Shown here piece by piece: positions 1-6,184 of a stretch of 9,290 bases of DNA. The translations under genes and the position numbers were made by a program. The stretch is from assembly GCA_029268325.1 (NCBI GenBank), contig JAJUGC010000059.1:1-9290 (forward strand), in the 5' to 3' direction. The DNA comes from Gammaproteobacteria bacterium. GTDB taxonomy: Bacteria > Pseudomonadota > Gammaproteobacteria > Pseudomonadales > Oleiphilaceae. Position 1 is the first letter of the stretch; the number at the start of each line of letters is the position of its first letter. The notes beneath the pieces are model-generated. The model saw nothing but the letters and a program-made list of their open reading frames with translations, did no database searches and was not told the DNA's origin.

Positions 1-374
1 AACATCAGGCCCTGGTCACCTGCCCCCTGGTCTTCCGGCTTGGCACGGTCCACACCCTGGGCGATGTCGACGGATTGCTTACCGATGATGTTGATCACGC
101 CACAGGTGGCACCGTCAAAGCCTACGGCGGAGGAGGTGTAGCCGATGTCGTTGATTACACCACGGACCAGCTCTTCCAGGTCAACCCAGGCGCTAGTGGT
201 CACTTCGCCGGCAATGATGGCAACGCCGGTTTTAACCATGGTTTCGCAGGCCACACGGGCATATTTGTCTTGGGCGATGATGGCATCCAGGACGGCATCG
301 GAAATCTGGTCGGCAATTTTGTCCGGATGGCCTTCAGAGACAGACTCGGAGGTGAAAACTGAATATTCGCTCAT
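1..374 (-). CDS. metK: S-adenosylmethionine synthase, N-terminal part (truncated by window edge)
   Basis: Methionine adenosyltransferase makes S-adenosylmethionine from methionine and ATP in the cytoplasm and supplies nearly all cellular methylation. The visible 124 residues start MSEYSVFTSESVSEGHPDK and contain the GHPDK motif (His16, Asp18, which contact ATP phosphates and metal in this family), the block ISDAVLDAI, ARVACET, TTSAWVD, and end inside the GAGDQG nucleotide-binding loop at 117-122. Family members are about 380-395 residues, so roughly two thirds lies beyond the left edge. The ATG at 374 is chosen because AAGGA lies nine bases upstream on the minus strand and the N-terminus aligns with E. 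coli MetK. The ORF is intact up to the edge. It follows the ArsR/methyltransferase gene in the same direction, after a 223-base structured gap. Confidence 0.97.
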   Translation of the reverse strand, partial: MSEYSVFTSESVSEGHPDKIADQISDAVLDAIIAQDKYARVACETMVKTGVAIIAGEVTTSAWVDLEELVRGVINDIGYTSSAVGFDGATCGVINIIGKQSVDIAQGVDRAKPEDQGAGDQGLM

Positions 375-419
375 GAGTTTAAGTCCTTATTAACAGTCAA
401 AGGTTCAAAATGTCATCCG

Positions 420-505
420 GAGACCTCTGCAAAGCTCACTCCACACACAAGGCACGGAATTTTCCGGCGCTGTGGCTACTGCGAATGGCGCTTTGCAGAA
501 GTCTC
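420..505 (-). repeat. Long-range 16-bp inverted repeat in the metK leader
   Basis: The arms at 420-435 and 490-505 are complementary over 16 positions. The only imperfection is position 425 against 500, which is G-U in RNA read in the metK direction but C-A in the opposite strand. The enclosed 54 bases contain a nested pair CCACA (441-445) with TGTGG (471-475) and an innermost CGGAA/TTCCG (455-459 with 462-466), giving a layered stem. This looks like a folded RNA domain rather than a protein operator because of its arm length and the wide loop. Confidence 0.65.
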
Positions 506-518
506 TTCATCTATAGGC

Positions 519-543
519 GTCCGGCTCCTCAGGAGCGTCGGAC
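519..543 (-). repeat. Bulged hairpin in the metK leader
   Basis: GTCCG-GCTCC (519-528) pairs with GGAGC (532-536) and CGGAC (539-543). A three-base loop lies at 529-531 and a two-base bulge at 537-538. No T-run follows on either strand, so it is not a normal intrinsic terminator. Its role is unknown. Confidence 0.6.
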
Positions 544-559
544 AGTTTGTTCAGGCCAG

Positions 560-587
560 GGGCTTAGCTTCTAACGGAGCCAAGCCC
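560..587 (-). repeat. Hairpin directly downstream of the regulator stop codon
   Basis: The arms 560-569 and 578-587 pair over ten positions around an eight-base loop. Position 566 against 581 is G-U in minus-strand RNA but A-C in plus-strand RNA, so the fold is favoured in the regulator/metK transcript. The stem may extend weakly outwards through CAG/CTG. It sits 10 bases past the TAA stop but lacks a uridine tract. It could protect the 3' end of the regulator message or be part of the metK leader. Confidence 0.55.
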
Positions 588-597
588 AGGTCTGAGG

Positions 598-1605
598 TTA
601 TTGGCGTTCCTGTTTCAGGAACTGCCGAATTTGTACCTGAAAGCCGTTGCGGACACCGATATACAGGCTGGTGCCTTCGCTAAAACCCGCTTCTTCTGCC
701 CAGGCGGTGAGATCGGCCGGATCGAAGCCTAGCCAGAGGTCACCGCAACTGTCCTTGACCCAGGTCTGGTCATGTCGGCCCAGATCGGTGACCACCAGGG
801 CACCGCCGTCTTCCAGCAACTGGTAACAGTCTTCAAACAGATCCGCCGGTGCGGGCACATGGTGCAGCACCATGTTCATCACAATGGCATCGACCTTCAG
901 TCCACGCCTGATCGCCTCGGTGGTCTCACCCAGCACGAACTCGATGTTGTTCCAGCCCTGCTCCTTCGCCAAAGCACTGGCCCGTGCTAACAAGTCGGCG
1001 GAGTTGTCCAGGGCAATGACCTGATGGAAGCGGGGAGACAGCTCTCCCAGAAAAGCCCCTTCGCCCGGACCAATTTCCAGAACCTTGGCCTGCTCCGGAA
1101 AATCCGCTGCCAGCAGCACTTCGAGTGCAGGCTCTGCATAGTAGTCATAGGTGGCAATCAGCTCTTGCTGTGCCCGGAACTCGTCTGCATGGCGGGCAAA
1201 AAAGGCCCGTGACAGCTCTGCCCGTTGGGACAGGATCTCCTGCAGGCGCTCCCGGTAGAGGGGCGAGAGCTCCACCTGGTCAATCACCGTATAGAGGTTG
1301 CGAATGGCTTCCTCAATCAACGACTCTCCGGTTGCCAGGGTGCGCCGGTAGAAAATGGTGTTGCCTTCCCGCTGGGTTTCGACCAGGCCGGCTTTGGCCA
1401 GCACCTTGAGGTGGTGGCTCATGGCGGGTTGGCGCACTTCAAACAGGTTGCAGAGCTCCAGTACGCCGAACGCGTTGTGGCGCAGGGCCCGCAAAACCTC
1501 CAGTCGCAGCAAATCCCCGCATGCTTTGTGCATGGCGGCCAGATCGGAAAGTAGGGCGGTGCCGGCTGAGGCGGCCGCTTCCTGTGCTGCGGAGGTCGTT
1601 GTCAT
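598..1605 (-). CDS. ArsR-family winged-helix regulator fused to a SAM-dependent methyltransferase domain
   Basis: The 335-residue protein has an N-terminal ArsR-type winged helix (about 20-90; recognition-helix segment RQPAMSHHLKVLAKAGLV, then the wing REGNTIFYR) and a C-terminal class I methyltransferase domain (about 140-315; motif I VLEIGPGEGAFL at 175-186, acidic Asp200 in VIALD, and MNMVLHHVP near 243-251). The ArsR metal box is degenerate: ELCNL keeps one cysteine (Cys52), so metal sensing is unlikely. Proteins of this architecture beside metK or ahcY are related to SahR-type regulators of the methionine cycle, so the methyltransferase fold may sense SAM or SAH. That role is inferred. 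The ATG at 1605 is preferred over an in-frame TTG at 1641, which would add a proline-rich 12 residues unlike the family and lies inside the likely promoter. No Shine-Dalgarno precedes 1605. Confidence 0.9.
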   Translation of the reverse strand: MTTTSAAQEAAASAGTALLSDLAAMHKACGDLLRLEVLRALRHNAFGVLELCNLFEVRQPAMSHHLKVLAKAGLVETQREGNTIFYRRTLATGESLIEEAIRNLYTVIDQVELSPLYRERLQEILSQRAELSRAFFARHADEFRAQQELIATYDYYAEPALEVLLAADFPEQAKVLEIGPGEGAFLGELSPRFHQVIALDNSADLLARASALAKEQGWNNIEFVLGETTEAIRRGLKVDAIVMNMVLHHVPAPADLFEDCYQLLEDGGALVVTDLGRHDQTWVKDSCGDLWLGFDPADLTAWAEEAGFSEGTSLYIGVRNGFQVQIRQFLKQERQ

Positions 1606-1612
1606 GGGGTGC

Positions 1613-1641
1613 AGTGTAGCAACCGGGGGAGGGGGATACAA
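1613..1641 (-). promoter_or_regulatory. Candidate sigma70 promoter of the regulator gene, giving a leaderless mRNA
   Basis: On the minus strand TTGTAT (1641-1636) and TACACT (1618-1613) are separated by 17 bases. The -10 element ends seven bases before the ATG at 1605, so transcription would begin at or next to the start codon. This fits the absence of a ribosome binding site. The -35 match is only moderate (three of six), so the promoter is a prediction. Confidence 0.4.
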
Positions 1642-1644
1642 TAT

Positions 1645-1668
1645 CTATATCGAAAAATTTTGATATAG
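1645..1668. promoter_or_regulatory. AT-rich palindrome, likely operator of the ArsR/methyltransferase regulator
   Basis: CTATATC (1645-1651) and GATATAG (1662-1668) form a perfect 7-bp inverted repeat around a 10-base AT-rich spacer that is itself almost symmetric (AAA/TTT at 1653-1655 and 1658-1660). ArsR dimers bind AT-rich imperfect palindromes of this size. It lies just upstream of the predicted -35 of the regulator gene and in the divergent gap before tkt, so it could serve autoregulation, control of tkt, or both. No similar copy was seen in front of metK. Confidence 0.55.
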
Positions 1669-1709
1669 CTTGTTTCGGGTTTTGCGCAGGTCTCATGGGG
1701 CAAGCAGAT

Positions 1710-1738
1710 TTGCTCACAATCGCCGGATAGAGGAAAAT
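1710..1738 (+). promoter_or_regulatory. Weak candidate promoter for the tkt-epd-pgk-fba unit
   Basis: TTGCTC (1710-1715) and GAAAAT (1733-1738) are 17 bases apart, matching the sigma70 consensus at three and four of six positions and placing a start about 60 bases before the tkt ATG. It is the best pair I found in the divergent gap, but the match is poor and the true promoter may differ or need an activator. Confidence 0.2.
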
Positions 1739-1803
1739 AGCCGCCTCGTTTATTTAGTGTCTTTTTTAAGCGCTTTTCCTAAGTGATACTCCGGGAGATT
1801 CTG

Positions 1804-3801
1804 ATGCCGTCGCGTAAACAACTAGCCAATGCCATTCGGGCGCTGAGCATGGACGCCGTTCAAAAGGCCAAATCAGGCCATCCGGGTGCGCCCATGGGCA
1901 TGGCTGATATTGCCGAAGTCCTGTGGCGGGACTACCTCCGACATAACCCCCAGGATCCGCAATGGCCCAACCGGGATCGCTTCATTCTGTCCAACGGCCA
2001 CGGTTCCATGCTGCAGTACTCCCTGCTGCACCTGACCGGATACGATGTTTCGATCGAGGATCTCAAGAACTTCCGTCAGCTGCACTCCAAGACTCCGGGG
2101 CACCCCGAGTATGGCTATACACCGGGCGTTGAGACCACCACGGGCCCGCTGGGGCAGGGGCTGGCCAACGCAGTGGGCATGGCCATTGCCGAAAAGGCCC
2201 TGGCCGCCCAGTTCAATCGTGACGGCTTTAACCTGATCGACCACTACACCTATGTGTTCCTGGGTGATGGTTGTTTGATGGAAGGTATTTCCCATGAGGT
2301 TTGCTCCCTGGCGGGTACCCTGGGTCTGGGCAAACTGATCGCTTTCTATGACGACAACGGCATCTCCATTGATGGCGAGGTTCAAGGCTGGTTTACCGAC
2401 GACACGCCCAAGCGCTTCGAGTCCTATGGTTGGCAGGTGATTCCCAATGTGGACGGCCACGACGCCGATGCCATCAAGGCCGCCATCGAGCAGGCCCGGG
2501 CCAATACCACCCAGCCGACCATCATCTGCTGCAAGACCATCATCGGCTACGGCTCTCCCAACAAGCAGGGTAAGGAAGAGTGCCACGGCGCCCCCCTGGG
2601 CGATGATGAGATCTGCGCCACCCGTGCTTACCTGAAGTGGGAGCACGAACCTTTTGTGATTGAAGATGAAGTCTATGAAGCCTGGGATGCACGTCCCAAG
2701 GGAGCAAAGCTTCAGGCTGAATGGAACGAACTGCAGAAGTCCTATGCTGCGAAGTATCCGGAGCTGGCGGCTGAACTCAAGCGCCGTCTGTCTGGTGAGC
2801 TGCCGGCGGACTTCGAAAAGCTGGCCCAGGACTATATCCGCCAGTGCCAGGAAAAAGGTGAAACCATCGCGACCCGTAAAGCATCCCAAAACTGCCTGAA
2901 TGCCTTTGGCCCCCACCTGCCGGAGTTCATGGGCGGCTCTGCGGACCTGGCCGGCTCCAACCTGACCCTCTGGTCTGGCGCCAAAGGGCTGACCCGGGAG
3001 GATGCCAGCGGTAACTACATCTTCTATGGTGTCCGTGAGTTTGGCATGGCGGCGGTGATGAACGGCATTGCCCTGCACGGCGGTTTCGTTCCCTACGGCG
3101 CGACCTTCCTGATCTTCATGGAATATGCCCGCAATGCGGTGCGGATGTCGGCCCTGATGAAGCAGCGGGTCATCTATGTCTTTACCCACGACTCCATTGG
3201 CCTGGGTGAAGACGGCCCGACCCACCAGCCGGTCGAACAACTGGCCAGCCTGCGGATGACGCCGAACATGAGCCTGTGGCGCCCCTGTGACACGGTAGAG
3301 TCCGCGGTGGCCTGGAAAGTGGCCCTGCAGCGTCAGGATGGCCCCACATCCCTGATTTTCTCCCGTCAGAACCTGCCTCATCAGCCCCGTAGCGAGGAGC
3401 AGCTCGCCAACGTGGCCCGGGGTGGCTATATCCTTAAGGATTGCGACGGCCTGCCGGAGCTGATCCTGATCGCCACCGGCTCTGAAGTGGCCCTGGCGGT
3501 GGAGGCAGCCGCCCATTTGACGGCGGAAGGCCGCAAGGTTCGGGTTGTGTCCATGCCTTCTACCGATGTGTTCGAGCGCCAGGATGTGGAGTACCGCATG
3601 CAGGTACTGCCCCTGGAAGTGCCGGCCCGTATCGCCATTGAGGCGGCCCACGAGGACTACTGGTACAAGTATGTGGGTATCGATGGCCGTGTGATCGGGA
3701 TGCGCACCTTCGGTGAGTCCGCACCTGCGGGCGATCTGTTCAAGGAGTTTGGCTTCACGGTTGAAAATGTGCTCGAAGTCGCTGCCGAGCTTCTGGATTG
3801 A
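1804..3801 (+). CDS. tkt: Transketolase
   Basis: This thiamine diphosphate enzyme transfers two-carbon ketol units in the non-oxidative pentose phosphate pathway, interconverting fructose 6-phosphate, glyceraldehyde 3-phosphate, xylulose 5-phosphate, ribose 5-phosphate and erythrose 4-phosphate. At 665 residues it is near the length of E. coli TktA (663). Visible landmarks include SGHPGAPMG with His26, LSNGHGSM, the cofactor motif GDG (154-156) through to Asn185 in FYDDNGISIDG, the catalytic glutamate region VREFGMAA, and HDSIGLGEDGPTHQP in the pyrimidine domain, followed by a C-terminal domain. The ATG at 1804 follows GGGAGA by five bases and gives MPSRKQLANAIRALSMDA, which matches family N-termini. 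An upstream in-frame GTG at 1783 would place that binding site inside the gene. It is divergent from the regulator and first in the run of four sugar-phosphate genes. Confidence 0.97.
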   Translation: MPSRKQLANAIRALSMDAVQKAKSGHPGAPMGMADIAEVLWRDYLRHNPQDPQWPNRDRFILSNGHGSMLQYSLLHLTGYDVSIEDLKNFRQLHSKTPGHPEYGYTPGVETTTGPLGQGLANAVGMAIAEKALAAQFNRDGFNLIDHYTYVFLGDGCLMEGISHEVCSLAGTLGLGKLIAFYDDNGISIDGEVQGWFTDDTPKRFESYGWQVIPNVDGHDADAIKAAIEQARANTTQPTIICCKTIIGYGSPNKQGKEECHGAPLGDDEICATRAYLKWEHEPFVIEDEVYEAWDARPKGAKLQAEWNELQKSYAAKYPELAAELKRRLSGELPADFEKLAQDYIRQCQEKGETIATRKASQNCLNAFGPHLPEFMGGSADLAGSNLTLWSGAKGLTREDASGNYIFYGVREFGMAAVMNGIALHGGFVPYGATFLIFMEYARNAVRMSALMKQRVIYVFTHDSIGLGEDGPTHQPVEQLASLRMTPNMSLWRPCDTVESAVAWKVALQRQDGPTSLIFSRQNLPHQPRSEEQLANVARGGYILKDCDGLPELILIATGSEVALAVEAAAHLTAEGRKVRVVSMPSTDVFERQDVEYRMQVLPLEVPARIAIEAAHEDYWYKYVGIDGRVIGMRTFGESAPAGDLFKEFGFTVENVLEVAAELLD

Positions 3802-3839
3802 ACCAGGCGCTGTCGGGTGTTGAGGAGTCTCCGGGGCAG

Positions 3840-4868
3840 ATGAGTTATCGGGTTGCAATCAATGGCTATGGGCGGATCGGTCAGTCAGTGCTCCGAGCGC
3901 TCTATGAGTCCAATGGGCGCCAGGATCTTCAGGTCGTGGCGATCAACGAGTTGGCTAGCCTTGAGACGATCGCTTATCTGACCCGCTACGACACTACCCA
4001 TGGACGCTTTCAGGGAACTGTAGAGACCCGGGATGACTGTTTGGTCGTCAACGGCGACGTCATCCGGGTTCTTAACCAGCCGGATCCGGGGCAGCTGCCC
4101 TGGGACGAGCTGGACATCGACCTGGTGCTGGAATGTACCGGCTCGTTTACGGACCGGGCCACGGCTGAAAAGCATCTGCACAGTGGAGCCCGGCGGGTGT
4201 TGTTCTCCCAGCCTGCCGAGTCGGACGTGGATGCCACCATTGTCTATGGCATCAATGAGTCGGTGCTAGGGCCGCACCAGCGGATCGTTTCCGCCGCCTC
4301 CTGTACAACCAACTGTATTGTGCCGGTGCTCAAGGTGGTACATGAGCAGTTGGGGGTTGAGCGGGGGGTGATGACGACCGTGCACTCGGTGATGAACGAT
4401 CAGCCGGTGATCGACGGCTATCGCCATCAGGACCTGCGTCGTACGCGAAGTGCCCTTCAGTCTATCATTCCGGTAAATACCGGTTTGGCGCGAGGTATTG
4501 AGCGCTTACTGCCGGAACTGGCCGGTAAGCTGGAGGCCAACGCGTTGCGGGTACCGGTGATCAATGTATCCCTGATCGACCTGAGCGTCTGTGTTGCCCG
4601 GGATACCGATGCCGAGGAAGTGAACCATTTGTTGTGTGAGGCCTCTCAACTGCAATATCCCGGGCTGATGGGGTATACAGAGGAGCCTCTGGCGTCCTGT
4701 GACTTCAACCACGATGCCCGCTCCGCCATCGTTGACGGCTCCCAGACCAAGGTGAGCGGCAAGCGGCTGATCAAGCTGGTGGTCTGGTTCGACAACGAAT
4801 GGGGCTTTGCCAATCGTATGCTGGATGTGGCCAGTACTTGGCTCCACAAGTGTGGGCCCGCGTCCTAA
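3840..4868 (+). CDS. epd: D-erythrose-4-phosphate dehydrogenase
   Basis: This NAD-dependent enzyme of the GAPDH family oxidises erythrose 4-phosphate to 4-phosphoerythronate, the first step of the DXP-dependent pyridoxal phosphate route. The 342-residue protein has the Rossmann motif GYGRIG (9-14), the active-site SCTTNC with Cys155, a conserved His182 in TTVHS, and a C-terminal DNEWGFANRMLD. The segments VMNDQPVIDGY, DLRRTRSALQSIIP and DFNHDARSAIVDG follow E. coli Epd rather than true GAPDH, which normally has SNASCTTNC and a different phosphate-site loop. The ATG at 3840 is preferred: GAGGAG lies 12 bases upstream, and the in-frame TTG at 3798 overlaps the tkt stop and adds 14 unconserved residues. 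The gap to tkt is 38 bases, and the substrate is a product of transketolase, so co-transcription makes metabolic sense. A GAPDH with relaxed specificity is the main alternative. Confidence 0.93.
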   Translation: MSYRVAINGYGRIGQSVLRALYESNGRQDLQVVAINELASLETIAYLTRYDTTHGRFQGTVETRDDCLVVNGDVIRVLNQPDPGQLPWDELDIDLVLECTGSFTDRATAEKHLHSGARRVLFSQPAESDVDATIVYGINESVLGPHQRIVSAASCTTNCIVPVLKVVHEQLGVERGVMTTVHSVMNDQPVIDGYRHQDLRRTRSALQSIIPVNTGLARGIERLLPELAGKLEANALRVPVINVSLIDLSVCVARDTDAEEVNHLLCEASQLQYPGLMGYTEEPLASCDFNHDARSAIVDGSQTKVSGKRLIKLVVWFDNEWGFANRMLDVASTWLHKCGPAS

Positions 4869-4980
4869 ACGCCGTTCCGGAGGGGCTAGTACGCCGGAAT
4901 GCCAGGAGCCGGCTAGAGTGGGCTCGGCGGCACCTGCATGGATAACAGTTTGTAAAATGACTGCAAGACGGAATGAATCT
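4869..4980 (+). other. epd-pgk intergenic region with inverted repeats
   Basis: These 112 bases contain TTCCGG (4875-4880) pairing with CCGGAA (4894-4899), and GAGCC (4906-4910) pairing with GGCTC (4921-4925). No T-run follows, so termination is unlikely. TAAAAT near 4952-4957 resembles a -10 box, but no -35 stands at the right distance. The epd frame stays open in no useful way here. The pgk frame is open back to 4807, but that extension overlaps epd and has no family match. Confidence 0.35.
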
Positions 4981-6144
4981 ATGACTATCAAGAAGATGAC
5001 CAGTCTGGATCTGCGCGGCAAGCGTGTACTGATCCGCGAAGATCTGAACGTGCCCGTCAAGGACGGCAAGATCACCAGCGATGCCCGGATCAAGGCATCT
5101 TTGCCCACCATCGAAATGGCCCTCAAGGCAGGAGCCAAAGTCATGGTGATGTCCCACCTGGGGCGTCCTGAAGAAGGTGTGTTCACTGAAGAGAATTCCC
5201 TGAAGCCGGTAGCGGAGTATCTGTCCAAGGCCCTGGGACGGGACGTGCCGCTGCTGACCGACTATTTGGACGGCAACTTCGAACTGGAAGATGGCGATAT
5301 CGTTCTGTTTGAGAACGTGCGCTTTAACAAGGGTGAGAAGAAAAACAGCGAAGAGCTGGCGAAGAAGTATGCCAGTCTCTGTGATATTTTCGTGATGGAT
5401 GCCTTTGGCACCGCCCACCGGGCGGAAGGCTCCACCTATGGGGTGGCCCAATACGCCCCGATCGCCTGTGCCGGTCCGTTGCTGGCTGCTGAACTGGATG
5501 CCCTGGGCAAGGCGCTGGACAAGCCCGCACGGCCCATGGTGGCCATTGTGGCGGGCTCCAAGGTGTCTACCAAGCTGGAAGTGCTGAACGCCCTGTCGGA
5601 AGTCTGCGACCAGCTGATTGTCGGCGGCGGGATTGCCAATACGTTTCTGGCCGCTGCCGGGAAGAAGGTGGGCAAGTCCCTGTGCGAGCACGACCTGATC
5701 GAGACCGCTAAGGAGCTGATGGGCAAGGTGAACATTCCGCTGCCCACGGATGTGGTGGTGGCCAAGGAGTTCGCCGAGTCGGCCGAGGCGGTGACGAAAT
5801 CCGTGGATGAAGTGACCGATGACGAGATGATTCTGGATATCGGTCCGGAAACCGCCCACCTGTTCGCACAGATCCTGAAGAACTCCAGTACCATCCTGTG
5901 GAACGGGCCGGTAGGCGTCTTCGAGTTCGATCAGTTCGGTAATGGCACCAAGGTGATGGCTGAAGCGATTGCAGAGAGCGATGCATTCTCCATCGCCGGT
6001 GGTGGTGATACATTAGCGGCTATCGACAAGTATGGAGTGGAAAGCCGGATTTCCTATATCTCCACCGGAGGTGGAGCATTCCTGGAGTTTGTAGAAGGCA
6101 AGAAGCTGCCTGCAGTTGCCGTACTGGAAGAGCGTGGCGAATAG
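4981..6144 (+). CDS. pgk: Phosphoglycerate kinase
   Basis: This cytoplasmic enzyme moves phosphate between 1,3-bisphosphoglycerate and ADP in glycolysis and runs in reverse in gluconeogenesis. The 387 residues equal the E. coli length. The family signature RVLIREDLNVPVKDG lies at 15-29, with substrate-binding basic residues in SHLGRP (58-63) and ENVRFNKGE (111-119), the hinge region near FGTAHRAEGST (142-152), AGSKVSTKLE (191-200), LWNGPVGVFE (307-316), and the nucleotide loop GGGDT (340-344) with STGGGAFLE after it. The ATG at 4981 gives MTIKKMTSLDL, aligning with MSVIKMTDLDL of E. coli. The ribosome binding site is weak (CGGAA about eight bases upstream), and ATG 4996 is a less likely alternative. 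It lies between epd and fba, an order also known from enteric bacteria. Confidence 0.97.
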   Translation: MTIKKMTSLDLRGKRVLIREDLNVPVKDGKITSDARIKASLPTIEMALKAGAKVMVMSHLGRPEEGVFTEENSLKPVAEYLSKALGRDVPLLTDYLDGNFELEDGDIVLFENVRFNKGEKKNSEELAKKYASLCDIFVMDAFGTAHRAEGSTYGVAQYAPIACAGPLLAAELDALGKALDKPARPMVAIVAGSKVSTKLEVLNALSEVCDQLIVGGGIANTFLAAAGKKVGKSLCEHDLIETAKELMGKVNIPLPTDVVVAKEFAESAEAVTKSVDEVTDDEMILDIGPETAHLFAQILKNSSTILWNGPVGVFEFDQFGNGTKVMAEAIAESDAFSIAGGGDTLAAIDKYGVESRISYISTGGGAFLEFVEGKKLPAVAVLEERGE

Positions 6145-6184
6145 CCCGCTTCGCACACATTTTTGATAGAAGGGTTAACAAACA

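Larger units (their letters stand above)
375..597 (-). promoter_or_regulatory. Structured leader region between the regulator gene and metK
   Basis: This gap has no plausible gene. Read in the metK direction it holds three stem-loops in order: a 10-bp hairpin just after the regulator stop (587-560), a bulged 10-bp hairpin (543-519), and a 16-bp long-range stem (505-490 with 435-420) enclosing 54 bases that can themselves fold. The metK Shine-Dalgarno follows. There is no clear uridine tract after any stem, so none is a classical terminator. I do not recognise SAM-I, SAM-II, SAM-III, SAM/SAH or SAH riboswitch consensus sequences. No confident sigma70 promoter was found: TATAGA occurs near 510-515 on the minus strand, but without a good -35. 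That the region is a leader RNA is inference; the inverted repeats are visible. Confidence 0.5.

Noticed and set aside
375..597. A known SAM riboswitch class before metK
   Set aside because: I could not find the S-box core, the SAM-II pseudoknot sequence, the SMK box or the SAH consensus. The region is reported only as an unassigned structured leader.
1768..1775. The palindrome AAGCGCTT as a LacI/Cra-type operator before tkt
   Set aside because: Only eight bases are symmetric and the flanks do not continue the symmetry. Such octamers arise by chance.
1783..1803. A seven-residue N-terminal extension of transketolase from GTG 1783
   Set aside because: It places the Shine-Dalgarno GGGAGA inside the coding region and adds residues not found in the family. 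ATG 1804 is the better start.
1873..3858. A 661-codon open frame on the minus strand opposite tkt
   Set aside because: It is fully antisense to an intact, conserved transketolase gene. Its translation shows no recognisable family and has the glycine, histidine and glutamine bias typical of shadow frames in GC-rich genes.
4807..4980. A 58-residue N-terminal extension of phosphoglycerate kinase
   Set aside because: It overlaps epd, has no family counterpart, and the ATG at 4981 aligns with known N-termini.
4771..5859. A 362-codon minus-strand frame over the epd end and pgk
   Set aside because: It is a shadow of pgk codon bias, with no family match and no start context.
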